Assembly (NCBI RefSeq): GCF_002931555.1
Contig: NZ_PSTZ01000001.1
Coordinates: 496,001-560,000, forward strand
From: Pseudoclavibacter sp. RFBB5
Lineage (GTDB): Bacteria > Actinomycetota > Actinomycetes > Actinomycetales > Microbacteriaceae
Direction of reading: 5' to 3'
DNA: 64,000 bases
Shown here: in pieces, positions 1 to 9,881 of the stretch
Layout of the letters: each line of letters starts with the position of its first letter
Numbering within the stretch: the first letter of the stretch is position 1
The notes under the pieces: generated by a model
The model's input: the letters and a program-made list of their open reading frames with translations, nothing else
Told to the model about the DNA's origin: nothing
The model's database searches: none
Made by a program: the position numbers and the translations under genes

Positions 1-2
1 AC

Positions 3-851
3 GTCAGGCCGTTCATGAGATTCGGCCTGAACCTCCTCTTAGTGCAACTCTTGAACTACGCCAGCCGTAACATCGATTCCGTGGTCATCGGTGCTCGATT
101 CGGAGCACAGTCCCTGGGTCTGTACGATCGTGCCTTTCAGCTCGTCATGAAGCCAGTTGCGCAGATCAATGCACCTGCGGTAAAAGTGGCACTACCCACT
201 TTGGCTAAATTGCAAGAATCGCCGGATTTCGCCCGGTTTGTTCTTGCTGGCCAACGTTTGCTGTTGCTTCCTCTGATCGCACTCCTGGGATTCCTTGCTG
301 CAAGCAGTCCCGTTCTGGTGGTTGCGCTGCTGGGCGACGAGTGGGAAGGTTCTGCTTTATACGTATCCATCTTGTCCGTGGGGGCGATCGCGCAAGTAGG
401 AAGCTATTGCGTGTACTGGATATTCCTGGCCAAGGGGCTGACCGGATCGAATCTGAAATACGCGCTAGTCACGCGCCCAATCATGATTGCCATGGTGCTG
501 ATGGGGGCGCTAGTCAGTCCTGAATTAGCAGCTGCTGGCTATTCTGCATCACTCTTGGTGATGTGGCCTCTTGGCATTTGGTGGATTCGCCGAGTTCCTG
601 GGGTGCCTGCGCGTTCCATGGCGTGGAACGGCTTCCGAACACTTCTCACAGTGACACCAGCCTCCGTAGTCGTAGCCGCGTTTGCCCTCCACTGGTCAGA
701 GAGCGGCGAGCTGCCGGGCTGGATTGCGTTGGTCCTATCTCTGGTCCTCTACGCAGTGTCATATTCTGTTACCCTCGCTATCTGGCCTGCGGCTAGGAGA
801 GACTTTGTTTTCGTGAGCACAAAAGCGAGGGATGGGCTGAGGCGTGCTTAG
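3..851 (+). CDS. Polysaccharide flippase (MOP/Wzx-like), 5' truncated by window edge
   Basis: The reading frame is open to the left edge, so the N-terminal half is missing; the ATG at 15 is probably internal. The visible 280 residues contain an early stretch (SRNIDSVVIGARFGAQSLG, then YDRAFQLVMKP) typical of the middle of WzxC/TuaB-type lipid-linked polysaccharide flippases, followed by about six hydrophobic segments and a basic tail. Such proteins move undecaprenyl-linked repeat units across the membrane. Ugd lies 46 bp downstream on the same strand, consistent with an exopolysaccharide or teichuronic-acid-like locus. Exact substrate cannot be read. Codon use is less GC-rich than the region after 8.2 kb. 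Confidence 0.8.
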   Translation, partial: VRPFMRFGLNLLLVQLLNYASRNIDSVVIGARFGAQSLGLYDRAFQLVMKPVAQINAPAVKVALPTLAKLQESPDFARFVLAGQRLLLLPLIALLGFLAASSPVLVVALLGDEWEGSALYVSILSVGAIAQVGSYCVYWIFLAKGLTGSNLKYALVTRPIMIAMVLMGALVSPELAAAGYSASLLVMWPLGIWWIRRVPGVPARSMAWNGFRTLLTVTPASVVVAAFALHWSESGELPGWIALVLSLVLYAVSYSVTLAIWPAARRDFVFVSTKARDGLRRA

Positions 852-897
852 TTTACTTAATACCAAATCTCGTTAGATCAAACTCTAGGAGTATAGA

Positions 898-2208
898 ATG
901 CACTTGTCTGTTATTGGATGCGGTTACCTCGGAGCTGTCCACGCTGCAGCAATGGCCTCAATTGGGCATCATGTTGTTGGTATTGACGTCGATGAGGCAA
1001 AGATCGCCCAGCTATCTGCTGGGCATGCTCCATTTTTCGAGCCTGGCCTGCAGGAACTTCTAGAAGCCGGGCTTCAGTCTGGACGACTAGCGTTCTCCTC
1101 TGACATGTCTGCAGCTCAGCATGCTCAGGTGCATTTCATCGGTGTTGGGACCCCCCAGCAGAGAGGCAGCTACGCTGCTGATCTCACCTTTGTTGATGCG
1201 GCGGTAGAATCCTTGCTGCCGTACTTAGAGGCAGGAGACATCGTCGCAGGTAAATCGACCGTCCCAGTGGGTACGGCGGAGCGCCTGGCCCCGTCCATCA
1301 CCGCTACCGGCGCGACTTTGGTCTGGAACCCGGAGTTCTTGAGGGAGGGTTTCGCAGTGGTGGATACGATCTCTCCAGATCGCCTCGTTGTCGGCGTTCC
1401 CGCCGGAGATGACGGGGAGAAAGCTGTCGAAGTATTACGCGACGTATATCACACGGCTATCGCCTCTGATACGCCGTTGATCGTCACCGATTATGCGACA
1501 TCCGAGCTGGTAAAGGTATCAGCCAACGCTTTCCTTGCTACCAAAATCTCATTCATCAATGCTATGGCCGAGATAGCCGAGGTGACTGGAGCAGATGTGA
1601 CTCAGTTGGCAGACGCCATCGGGCATGATGCTCGGATTGGCCGGCGTTTCCTCGGCGCGGGAATAGGTTTCGGTGGTGGATGCTTGCCGAAGGATATCCG
1701 TGCCTTCTCAGCGCGCGCCGAGGAGCTCGGCCGAGGAGAATCGGTCAACTTCTTGCGAGAGGTGGATGCCATCAACTTGCGGCGCCGCGAGCGCGCTGTT
1801 CAGCTGGTGGTCGAGAGTGTTGGCGGCTCGGTCTTCGACAAGCGTGTCGCCGTTCTCGGTGCGGCATTTAAGCCACACAGTGACGACATTCGAGACTCCC
1901 CGGCACTGGACGTAGCTGTGCGGCTCCACGGCCTGGGCGCTGACGTCGTTGTTACCGATCCTGAAGCCCTCGAGAATGCCCGACGAGCCCATCCGCAGCT
2001 CTCCTTCGAGCCGGATCTGGTGAGGACGATTACTGGTGCAGACGTGCTCCTGGTGGTCACTGAGTGGGATGAGTACCGTCGCGAACTCGACCCCGATGAC
2101 GCCGCTTCATGGGCTAAGGAGCGGATCGTAGTAGACGGACGAAATTGCCTCGACGCTACACGGTGGCGAGCGGCAGGGTGGCAGTACTTCGGGATGGGCC
2201 GGCCATGA
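898..2208 (+). CDS. ugd: UDP-glucose 6-dehydrogenase
   Basis: A 436-residue protein of normal family length that oxidises UDP-glucose to UDP-glucuronate with two NAD+. The N-terminus carries the Rossmann motif GCGYLGAVHAAAMA, the middle has the substrate-domain motif NPEFLREGFAV, and the catalytic cysteine lies in GFGGGCLPKD. The C-terminal domain has VLGAAFKPHSDDIRDSPAL. The ATG at 898 is preceded by an AGGAG Shine-Dalgarno at good spacing. With galU at 4.46 kb it supplies UDP-GlcA for surface polysaccharide made by this locus. Confidence 0.95.
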   Translation: MHLSVIGCGYLGAVHAAAMASIGHHVVGIDVDEAKIAQLSAGHAPFFEPGLQELLEAGLQSGRLAFSSDMSAAQHAQVHFIGVGTPQQRGSYAADLTFVDAAVESLLPYLEAGDIVAGKSTVPVGTAERLAPSITATGATLVWNPEFLREGFAVVDTISPDRLVVGVPAGDDGEKAVEVLRDVYHTAIASDTPLIVTDYATSELVKVSANAFLATKISFINAMAEIAEVTGADVTQLADAIGHDARIGRRFLGAGIGFGGGCLPKDIRAFSARAEELGRGESVNFLREVDAINLRRRERAVQLVVESVGGSVFDKRVAVLGAAFKPHSDDIRDSPALDVAVRLHGLGADVVVTDPEALENARRAHPQLSFEPDLVRTITGADVLLVVTEWDEYRRELDPDDAASWAKERIVVDGRNCLDATRWRAAGWQYFGMGRP

Positions 2209-2303
2209 GCCCGGAGTGATAGCTGGCGCTCGTGCAGACCGGCTATCACTCTTCAACCGTGTCGATGAAGGCTCTTCTCGCGTCCAAGTCTTGGAGGAGT
2301 TCT

Positions 2304-2912
2304 ATGGTTTCGGAGCCTGGATCCCAGCCCCGTCGCTTTTCTTCGCGAGGTGTGCGCAGGGCACTCATCTCCGCTGCTTGCGTGTCGCTCTTACTATGTT
2401 TCATCGGCATGACCCGACTAGTGTTCTTCCCGGAACGCCTCACCCCTACCCGGGCTGATGTCGTGTTCGTTTTGGGGCCAGCTGAGGCAGATCGTCTTGA
2501 ACTTGGTGAGCGCCTAGTAGAGCATGGGTACGCGGATGCGCTTGTGATTTCTGCGCCCGACAACGAATCCAGATTCGGTAAGAATCAGATCAGTGCCTGT
2601 GTCTCGGAGCGACCATACTTCGTCTTCTGTGGTAGATCTATTCCGTACACTACTCAAGGGGAAATGGCTCTGCTTCAGCGGCTCTCTGATGAATACTCTT
2701 GGGACTCTGTGCTGGTGGTGACCTCCCGCACTCACGCTAGCCGAGCTGCTCTCTACGCGGCGAGATGCTTCGACGGTAGCTCGTCCGTCATCTGGACAGA
2801 TCCGCCGCTCAGCTATGAACGCGGTCTTCAGCAACTGGCTTATCAGACAGGGGGTTTCGTGAAGGCGTTCACGTTGACTAATGGCTGTGTTGACGAGTGG
2901 TCGCTGTGGTGA
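2304..2912 (+). CDS. DUF218 / YdcF-family membrane-anchored protein
   Basis: About 202 residues. One N-terminal transmembrane segment (roughly residues 18-36, LISAACVSLLLCFIGM) is followed by a DUF218-type domain: DVVFVLGPAEADR, ELGERLVEHGYADALVIS, TTQGEMALLQRL and VVTSRTHASRA. Family members (SanA/YdcF/ElyC) act in envelope biogenesis, but the reaction is poorly defined. I chose the ATG at 2304 over an upstream in-frame ATG at 2232 because GGAGGAG lies just before it and the extra 24 residues look non-coding. It follows ugd by 95 bp and probably belongs to the polysaccharide locus. Confidence 0.7.
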   Translation: MVSEPGSQPRRFSSRGVRRALISAACVSLLLCFIGMTRLVFFPERLTPTRADVVFVLGPAEADRLELGERLVEHGYADALVISAPDNESRFGKNQISACVSERPYFVFCGRSIPYTTQGEMALLQRLSDEYSWDSVLVVTSRTHASRAALYAARCFDGSSSVIWTDPPLSYERGLQQLAYQTGGFVKAFTLTNGCVDEWSLW

Positions 2913-3249
2913 ATCGTAAGGGTCAACCGCTTCTCATCCTCCACGAGCTTTTGCGTAGCCACCGTTCATGCGACGTTTTGGTTATTGGTGAAGGCTCGTG
3001 AGCAGTTTTTGATAGTCACCCGCTGACGAAATGGCAATGCGGCTCCTGTTCAGGCGAGCATGAGTGATCTTTCTTGCACAGTTCTGAGTGGTTCCAAAGT
3101 GCACCGTGCAGCAACTGGGGAGCCACGCGCTACGGGGTGACCGGCCCATGCGAAGATTCTGTCGAACTGGTGTCGGCCTGGCGCGACGTGGCGCTGGGGA
3201 ATATTACCCGGGCGTTGGCGAGTAGTGGCGTCGCATGTACGATCGCTGA
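2913..3249 (+). other. 337-bp gap with a possible gene remnant
   Basis: No convincing gene. A 30-codon frame begins with GTG at 2909, overlapping the DUF218 stop as GTGA, and ends at 3001. Its peptide end (CDVLVIGEGS) looks like the interior of a nucleotide-sugar glycosyltransferase, so this may be a truncated remnant; that is weak inference. From about 3002 to 3249 I see no feature beyond the leader of the acyltransferase gene. Confidence 0.3.
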
Positions 3250-4320
3250 ATGCCTGAGTCGCCACACAGTACGAAACCTCGATACGCCTGGGTAGACCGA
3301 GCGAAGGCCTTTTCTATAATCCTCGTCGTGCTGGCTCACACCCGACTGGAGCTTGCCTTCGTGGGGCTCGAGGTCGCGTGGGTAGATGTGACTGTCGATA
3401 TCTTCGCCACGATGAGAATGCCGCTGTTTTTTGCTGCATCTGGTCTTTTCGCCGGATCGTGGTTGAAAAGAAGCTGGCCACAGTTGTTGCGCGGGAAGGT
3501 TGTCCTACTTGCGTGGGTATTCTTGGCGTGGCAACCTGTCGTCTTCGCGTACAAGCTTCTCGAGATGTATTTCCTGCCTGGGCAGCCTGATAATTCGTTG
3601 CTTGGTCAGGTGGGTAAAGTTTTGCTCTCGCCTTTGCGTCCCAACGGTGAGCTCTGGTTCTTGTGGGCTTTAGCCGTGTTCTTCATTTTTGCGAAGGTGG
3701 CGGCGCGTGTGCCGCCGAGGATTCAGCTTGCAACTGCTGCGCTCGTGTCTATCCTGTGGCTAAGCTTTTCGAACGCCCTTGTCCCGGATAGCGTGATTCG
3801 TCTTCTGGGCAATGGTTGGTCCGGAGTTTTTTCCTATTATTTCTTCTTCCTGGCGGGTGTTTACTTCTCGAAAGGTCTTCTCTCCTGGGTGGCGAACTGC
3901 GCTTGGTACGTGTGCGCAGTGGGCGTGATGGTTTGGGGTGCGGTCGCCTGGGTAAGAATGACTTACTTGGTTGACGTGCCAGGTATGATGTTTTTCGTGT
4001 CTTGTCTGGGCGCAGTTGCCGGATTCCAGTTAGCGAAATTGCTCTGGTTCGCCTCGTTGCTGGAGCTACTTGGCAAGAATACGTTGCCCATCTATGTAGC
4101 ACACACATTTGTCCTTGTGGTCCTGACTGTGGCTCTCTATCACTCTCCTTTCTACGCGCTCGCGTTGGCTTGGCCTGGTGTCACCGCGGCTGTTTGGGTC
4201 GTCCTGGCGGTGTTGTGTGCCTGGTGGATACACGCAGGCCTGGTGCGGACGCGGTTTGGGTCGCTCTTTTATCGACCGCCCTCGGCTCTTGCGGGGTTCG
4301 CGTCGGCCCACAAGTCGTGA
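3250..4320 (+). CDS. Acyltransferase family 3 (integral membrane O-acetyltransferase)
   Basis: A 356-residue polytopic protein with about ten hydrophobic helices. The N-terminus has the family-3 signature YAWVDRAKAFSIILVVLAHT, in which the conserved His (in LAHT) is expected to be catalytic, and then RMPLFFAASGLFAG. Members O-acylate extracellular polysaccharides or peptidoglycan using cytoplasmic acyl donors. It lies between DUF218 and galU, fitting decoration of the surface polysaccharide whose precursors this locus makes. The acceptor is unknown. The ATG at 3250 is used; no strong Shine-Dalgarno is visible, so the start is moderately certain. Confidence 0.85.
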   Translation: MPESPHSTKPRYAWVDRAKAFSIILVVLAHTRLELAFVGLEVAWVDVTVDIFATMRMPLFFAASGLFAGSWLKRSWPQLLRGKVVLLAWVFLAWQPVVFAYKLLEMYFLPGQPDNSLLGQVGKVLLSPLRPNGELWFLWALAVFFIFAKVAARVPPRIQLATAALVSILWLSFSNALVPDSVIRLLGNGWSGVFSYYFFFLAGVYFSKGLLSWVANCAWYVCAVGVMVWGAVAWVRMTYLVDVPGMMFFVSCLGAVAGFQLAKLLWFASLLELLGKNTLPIYVAHTFVLVVLTVALYHSPFYALALAWPGVTAAVWVVLAVLCAWWIHAGLVRTRFGSLFYRPPSALAGFASAHKS

Positions 4321-4463
4321 CGCACGGACATGTCCGAACGGATCGACTCAGCCATTGCCTTGGTCCCGACGATTCTCTGCGCGTGCCCGTCCGCAGAAAT
4401 CCAGGGCATGGCGGTTCTGTCACTCGGAACGATCCACTCGGCTTGAGGCAATAAGCTTCCGGT

Positions 4464-5381
4464 ATGCGCGCAACTATCACGAAGGCCGTCATCCCTGCTG
4501 CGGGCCTGGGGACTCGTTTTCTACCCGCGACCAAAGCGATACCGAAGGAGATGCTCCCAGTCGTAGATCGCCCAGCGATTCAGTATGTGGTCGAGGAAGC
4601 TGTGGAGGCTGGTCTCTCCGACGTGCTCATGATCACGGGTCGTCACAAGGCCTCACTCGAAAACCACTTCGACCGCGTTGCCGAGCTCGAGTCTCTCCTT
4701 GCGGCGCGTGGTGAGCACGAGAAGCTCGCTCGGGTGAATGCGGCCACCAACCTGGCTGACGTGCATTACCTTCGTCAGGGTGACCCGCTCGGCCTCGGTC
4801 ACGCGGTGCTCCGCGCCAAGCAGCACATTGGGCATGAGGCCTTCGCTGTGCTCCTCGGCGACGACATCATGTCCTCCGGCGGTTCACTCCTCAAGCGCAT
4901 GATCGAGGTCCACGAGCAGACTGGCGCGAGTGTCGTCGCTCTGCAGGAGATCGATCTAGACCAGATCTCGGCATACGGCGTAGCCGCGTACGACACGAGC
5001 ATCCCGCGTGAGCAGGGTGTGGTCGGGCCCGACACGATTCAGCTCACGGGCCTCGTCGAGAAGCCGGCTCGGGAAGACGCGCCGTCCAACCTTGCCGTCA
5101 TCGGCCGCTACCTGCTCCGGCCCGAGGTGTTCGACGTCCTTGAGCGCACTGCGCCCGGACGTGGCGATGAGATCCAGCTCACCGACGCCCTCGAGGTGCT
5201 CGCCGGTGATCCGGAAGCCTTCGGAGGAGTAGTTGGCGTCGTCTACGACGGGCGCCGCTATGACACCGGAAACAAGCTCGAGTACATCAAGGCAACCGTC
5301 GAGCTCGCAAGCCAGGACCCGAAGCTTGGCCCGGACCTCAGGCCATGGCTTCAGAGCTTCGCGGCGCAGCTCACGGACTAA
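4464..5381 (+). CDS. galU: UTP--glucose-1-phosphate uridylyltransferase
   Basis: A 305-residue nucleotidyltransferase of typical GalU length making UDP-glucose from UTP and glucose-1-phosphate. The N-terminus carries VIPAAGLGTRFLPATKAIP and KEMLPVVDRPAIQYVVEEA; further motifs are VLLGDDIM, GLVEKP and GRGDEIQLTDAL. It supplies the substrate of Ugd upstream. It is followed by a strong hairpin terminator at 5393-5428. From here on the base composition is more GC-rich than in the flippase-acyltransferase stretch. Confidence 0.95.
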   Translation: MRATITKAVIPAAGLGTRFLPATKAIPKEMLPVVDRPAIQYVVEEAVEAGLSDVLMITGRHKASLENHFDRVAELESLLAARGEHEKLARVNAATNLADVHYLRQGDPLGLGHAVLRAKQHIGHEAFAVLLGDDIMSSGGSLLKRMIEVHEQTGASVVALQEIDLDQISAYGVAAYDTSIPREQGVVGPDTIQLTGLVEKPAREDAPSNLAVIGRYLLRPEVFDVLERTAPGRGDEIQLTDALEVLAGDPEAFGGVVGVVYDGRRYDTGNKLEYIKATVELASQDPKLGPDLRPWLQSFAAQLTD

Positions 5382-5392
5382 CAGCTAAGAAA

Positions 5393-5428
5393 CCGTGGGG
5401 TGCACCCCGATTGGAGTGCACCCCACGG
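5393..5428. terminator. Bidirectional hairpin terminator between galU and the CHAP pseudogene
   Basis: A perfect 13-bp stem (CCGTGGGGTGCAC at 5393-5405 with its complement at 5416-5428) has a 10-nt loop. T-rich sequence follows on the plus strand and TTTCTTAG on the minus strand. It separates convergent genes and can serve both. Confidence 0.85.
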
Positions 5429-5446
5429 CTTTCTCGTCTTCGCCGC

Positions 5447-7911
5447 CTACTTGACTGGTTTCGCGGCGCTGGTCTTGCTCAGACTCGTGTATCCGCTCTT
5501 GGACCCCGTGACTTTCACGGTGATGTTCTTGCCCTTGTCCGCCGCAGTCAGTTTGTACGTGCTCTTGGTCGCGCCGCTAATTGGGGCTCCGTTTCGCAGC
5601 CATTGGTAATTCAGCGTGACCGGAGCCGGCGACCAGGCACCGGTCTTCGCCGTCAGAGTCTGTCCGACGGCACCCGACCGAGCAATCATCGGGGCCGAAG
5701 CAACGGTCAGCGATTGCAGGGGGATACCCTTGACTGCACTCGTCTTCGCGATGCTCGAATAACCAGTCTTCGTGGCCGTGACCCTCACGCTGATGCTCTT
5801 CCCTGCATCCGCAGCCGTCAACTTATAACTGCTGCTGGTCGCTCCTGAGATCGCCGAACCACTCCGTAGCCACTGGTACTTCAATGTGACCGGGGACGGA
5901 GACCAAGTGCCTGACTTCGCCGTCAGCGTCTGACCGACTTTGACACTGCCAGTGATGGTGGTGTAGGCGTCGCCGAGAGTTGCAGCATCGGTACAGCCTT
6001 TGCGGCACTCGTCTTGTTGACATCGACGAAGGTGCCCTTGCTACCAGTGACGCGGACCGACACGTTCTTGCCTGCATCGGCCACGGTCAGTTTGTATGTG
6101 TTGCTAGTGGCACCGCCGATAGTGACCCCATTGCGCAGCCACTGGTACGTGAGCGTTACGGGCGACGGTGCCCAGCTTCCTGCCTTGGCGGTGAGCGTTT
6201 GACCGACCTTGGCAGTGCCCGAAACCGTCGGCGCGGGCGTGGCCGTCAACGCTTGCAGAGGCACGGCCTTCTCAGTGCTGGTCTTGCTCGCGGTCGTGTG
6301 ACCAGTCTTGGATCCCGTGACCTTGACGCTGACCCGCTCGCCGGCGTCGGCGGCGGTCAATCTGTACGTCGCCGCCGTTGCTCCGCTGATCGAGGACCCA
6401 TGACGAAGCCACTGATACTTCAGCGTCACTGGCGAAGGGGACCAAACGCCGGCCTTGGCCGTCAACGTCTGACCGACCTTGACCGTTCCGGTGATCGTTG
6501 GAGTCGGGGCGGCGCTCAGGGTCTGAGGCTGAACTGTGGCCGTCGCGCTCGAGCTTGCTTCGGAGCGCGGAGCAGCGGAGCCTGTCGCCGTGACACGCAC
6601 GCTCATGGTCTTCCCGAGATCGGAGGAAGTCAGCTTGTACGCCTGACCGGTCGCTCCAGGGATTGCATCCCATCCCCGGATCTACTGGTAGCTGAAGTTG
6701 AGTCCGCCGGTGCTCCACGAACCCGGGTTTGCTGTGAGGGTCTGTCCGAAGACTGCCGACCCGCTCACCGTCGGGCTCGACGTGACCACTGGAGGCCCTG
6801 CCGCCGTGGCGATGACTGGGTTGCCGCCCGAGCCGTAGTTGATGGCGTAGATCGTGTACGTACCTCCTCCGCTGCCGGCGGGCAAAAGGACTTCGAACCC
6901 GTGCTTCGCACCGCGACCATGCGCCTTGTCGACATCGTCCCGGGTGAGGAAGGCCTTGACCGACGCGAGGCCAACCCCATCCCGATAGATGTGCACGTCG
7001 ATGGGGTCATTCGTATCTGGGTCGAGTGCCCAACCCCGTAACCGAACATTCCCGTCCATGCCAACGACTTCATCCAAGTGGCCGAAGGGCGTGCTGGATG
7101 CCGCAATCTGTTTGACTCCGAGTTCCGGATTATCGCCGCCGCCAGCGTTGATCGCGTAGACCTTCACCGACCCGACAGCAAACTCTGTTCCTAAAAAGTA
7201 CTCATATCCGTGATATGCGCCGCGCCCATGCACAGCGTCGACGTCCGGGCGATGTTTATCTGCGCGGACGGCGCCTCGATAGACGCCGTTCGAGTACACG
7301 TGTACGTCAATGGAGTCATTTGTGTCCGGGTCGATTGCCCAGCCTCGCAAGAGCACGCCTCCGAGAACGGGTTCGGCCGAATCGAAGCTGCCGAAGGGCT
7401 TAGCGCTTCCCTGCGGGATGTCCTGGAAGTGGATGAACCCACTGGGCCAGCCCGGCCCGCCGCGTGTCACTCGCTTCCAGTGGAAATCTCCAACCCAGTT
7501 GTCCTCCGAGATGATGATTTCGTTTGCGGAAATCACCTGTTCAACGTATGCGACGTGGCCCGTGGGCCCGGCCCCTGACGCGTTGGCGTCCCACCATGCG
7601 ACTGAGCTCACAGTCGGGTTCTGGTCGACCTTGCTCGAGTTCAGGCGCCCCCAGTTGTTGGCGTTGCCATCGCCGCTCCAAGGTCGCTGGTTAGCCATCC
7701 CGTTGGAATGGATGAGGCGGTACGCGACGTAGTTCGTGCAGTTGTGGCCGCCGAGCATACGCCAGTACATCGTGTTCGCGGCGCTCGCGCCGGCGTAGCC
7801 CGCGTGGCTGTATCCGGCGTTCTGGCAACCTGCGTACCCAGAGCAGAGGCGAACGCTAGCGGCCTGAGCTGGAGCTGCGCTCAGGAAAAGGCTCAGCATT
7901 AGCGCGCACAC
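5447..7911 (-). pseudogene. Secreted CHAP-domain protein with five Ig-like repeats, disrupted twice
   Basis: Reading leftwards from about 7911 there is a signal peptide (MLSLFLSAAPAQA), then a CHAP amidase/endopeptidase domain with the Cys motif GGHNCTNYVAYRL and His motif GHVAYVEQV. Two repeats of the type LRGWAIDPDTNDSIDVHVY follow, then five Ig-like repeats (KVGQTLTAK, YQWLRNG, YKLTAADAGK). An in-frame TAG at 6679-6681 replaces the conserved Trp of a YQW motif. A one-base deletion near 5957-5965 shifts the frame inside the fourth Ig-like repeat. No normal start with a good ribosome site exists; the frame is open upstream through an 11-G tract at 7962-7972. It was probably a cell-wall hydrolase; sequencing or assembly error remains an alternative. 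Confidence 0.75.
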
Positions 7912-8277
7912 TGTCAGTAGTGCCAGGGATATGCGCCTCAGTTGGGTCTGAGACTGATTATGGGGGGGGGGGTTGCAAAGGCCAATTCGAACTCCAAAGT
8001 CGGGGATGAGGAAATCGTAGCTTTCGCCGCCCGGGATGCCTATATCCTCTTTTGACCCGTATGTTGGGGTCGTGCTCGAGGAATTCGAGGGTAACCGCTG
8101 AGAATTTCGACTTAAGCTATCTCGAGTTAGATCTCCGGGCCTTCAAAACCCGAGTGAGATACGCCTCGATGGGTCCGCACCTCAGTTCACTAGTCGTCCA
8201 CCTAACGGACACTGCCGCGATTCCCCGGATCCCTACGCTCGCGGAGTTCATCCCCCGACCGTTAGGCCGAACCCCGC
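7912..8277. other. Intergenic region with an 11-bp G homopolymer
   Basis: Divergent intergenic stretch of 366 bp between the CHAP pseudogene and the PAP2 gene. It contains G11 at 7962-7972, in or just before the N-terminal coding part of the CHAP gene. I see no other clear element. Promoters for both genes must lie here but no convincing -35/-10 pair stands out. Confidence 0.5.
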
Positions 8278-9744
8278 ATGCGCATCACGACGTCTCGACG
8301 ACGCCTCGCTTCCACTCTCGCTGTGACGACCGGGCTGGGGGTGCTCCTCTCCGGCTTCGGCGCGGGGGCAGCATCCGCCGCCGAGCCGTTCACCGACGAC
8401 CAGCTCGCCTACGACTACCCGTCGAACGCCGAGTACGACTATGTGCCGATCATGGACCAGTTCTCCTGGCTCGTCACCGACCGCGCCGACATCATCGCGC
8501 TCAACGACAGCCAGACCGTCGACATCAACAACTCGGCCACCCCCGAGCAGGTCGAGCGCGCGATCGTCGACCAGTACGACGACATGTCCGTCTCCATGGC
8601 CGACGGACTCGGCGCGAACCTCGGTGCCATCTACGCCGAGGCGCGCCTCGCGGGCGAGCTGCCGAAGATCGACGCGCTCCTCGCGAAGAGCGGCGGCCTC
8701 GTCGGCTACTACTCGTCGTCGAACCCGTCGAAGAACTACTTCGACTACGACCGCCCCTACATCCGCTTCCCCGAGCTGCTCCAGTACCGCGACAAGGAGG
8801 GTGGCGACGCGTGGGACTCCACCAGTGGCGCCTACCCGAGCGGCCACACCTCGCAGGCGTACTGGCAGGGCACGTCGCTCTCGATGATGCTGCCCGAGCT
8901 CGCCCCGCAGATCCTCGCCCGCACCTCCGAGGCCGGCAACAACCGCATCGTCATGGCCGCCCACTACCCGCTGGATGTGATGAGCGGGCGCATGATGGGT
9001 CAGCACATCGTCGAGCGTCGCATGAGCGACCCCGCGTTCCGGGAGCTGTTCGCTGAGGCCGAGACCGAGCTGCGCGGTGTCCTCGAGGCCGGATGCGGTG
9101 CGGCACTCGCCGTCTGCATCGCCGCCGACACCCCGTACCTGTCCGATGAGGATGCGCTCGCGCTCTACGAGCAGCGCATGTCGTACGAGTTCCCGCAGAT
9201 CGCGCCCGCTGGCGACACCGTCACGATCCCCGCGAACGCCGAGTCGCTGCTCATCACGAGCCACCCCGACCTCACGCCCGAGCAGCGTCGTCAGGTGCTC
9301 GAGCTCACCGCCATCGACTCCGGATACCCCCTGGACGAGGGCGCCGAGGGCAGCTGGCAGCGACTCAACCTCGCCGCCGCCATGGCAGCGCAGGTCGAGG
9401 TCAATGCCGACGGGACGATCAGCCTCGTCGACGCAGGAGCCGAGCAGCCGGAGCCAACCACTCCCGGCACGACCGAGCCAACCGAGACGCCAGCCCCGAC
9501 CGCCGAGCCGACCGGCACCGCCACTGCAGCGCCCACCGCGCCGGCACCCACCACACCCTCCGCATCCGCAACGCCCACGACTGCGCCGGTAGCAGTCGGC
9601 GACAACGCAGACAGTGTCTCGGACGCCCTCGCCACCACCGGCGCCGAGAACCTCAACACCGGACTGCTGGCCGCACTCGCGCTTCTGGTCGCGGGCGCGA
9701 CCGCACTGCTAGTGCGCAAGCGCGCCACGAACGCGAACGGCTAG
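8278..9744 (+). CDS. Cell-wall-anchored PAP2-family (class A-type) acid phosphatase
   Basis: A 488-residue exoprotein. Residues 1-34 are a signal peptide ending GAGAASAA. The PAP2 phosphatase core shows the three signature blocks: KNYFDYDRPY, YPSGHTSQAYWQG and AAHYPLDVMSG with the catalytic histidines. From about residue 390 a Thr/Pro/Ala-rich linker leads to a sortase signal LATTG, a hydrophobic segment and the basic tail RKRATNANG. It is therefore expected to sit covalently on the wall and hydrolyse phosphomonoesters. It is likely monocistronic, flanked downstream by a strong terminator. Confidence 0.9.
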   Translation: MRITTSRRRLASTLAVTTGLGVLLSGFGAGAASAAEPFTDDQLAYDYPSNAEYDYVPIMDQFSWLVTDRADIIALNDSQTVDINNSATPEQVERAIVDQYDDMSVSMADGLGANLGAIYAEARLAGELPKIDALLAKSGGLVGYYSSSNPSKNYFDYDRPYIRFPELLQYRDKEGGDAWDSTSGAYPSGHTSQAYWQGTSLSMMLPELAPQILARTSEAGNNRIVMAAHYPLDVMSGRMMGQHIVERRMSDPAFRELFAEAETELRGVLEAGCGAALAVCIAADTPYLSDEDALALYEQRMSYEFPQIAPAGDTVTIPANAESLLITSHPDLTPEQRRQVLELTAIDSGYPLDEGAEGSWQRLNLAAAMAAQVEVNADGTISLVDAGAEQPEPTTPGTTEPTETPAPTAEPTGTATAAPTAPAPTTPSASATPTTAPVAVGDNADSVSDALATTGAENLNTGLLAALALLVAGATALLVRKRATNANG

Positions 9745-9801
9745 CCTCCGCGCGGCGCCTCGCTGCTTGAGGTCCGGCGCCTTGGCGCACGCCTCGCAAC
9801 C

Positions 9802-9852
9802 AAACGATGGCCATCCACTTCGCTCTCTGAGCGAGGTGGATGGCCATCGTTT
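9802..9852. terminator. Bidirectional hairpin terminator
   Basis: A 23-bp stem (9802-9824 with 9830-9852, one G-T pair) with a 5-nt loop, bordered by A-rich and T-rich ends. It lies between the convergent PAP2 and CWB2 genes. Confidence 0.9.
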
Positions 9853-9881
9853 TCTCCGCGGCACAGAGTCGCAAAGCCCCC

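Noticed and set aside
8052-9056. 334-codon plus-strand frame overlapping the PAP2 gene
   Set aside because: Arg/His-rich shadow in another frame; the PAP2 frame has signal peptide, catalytic motifs and sortase signal.
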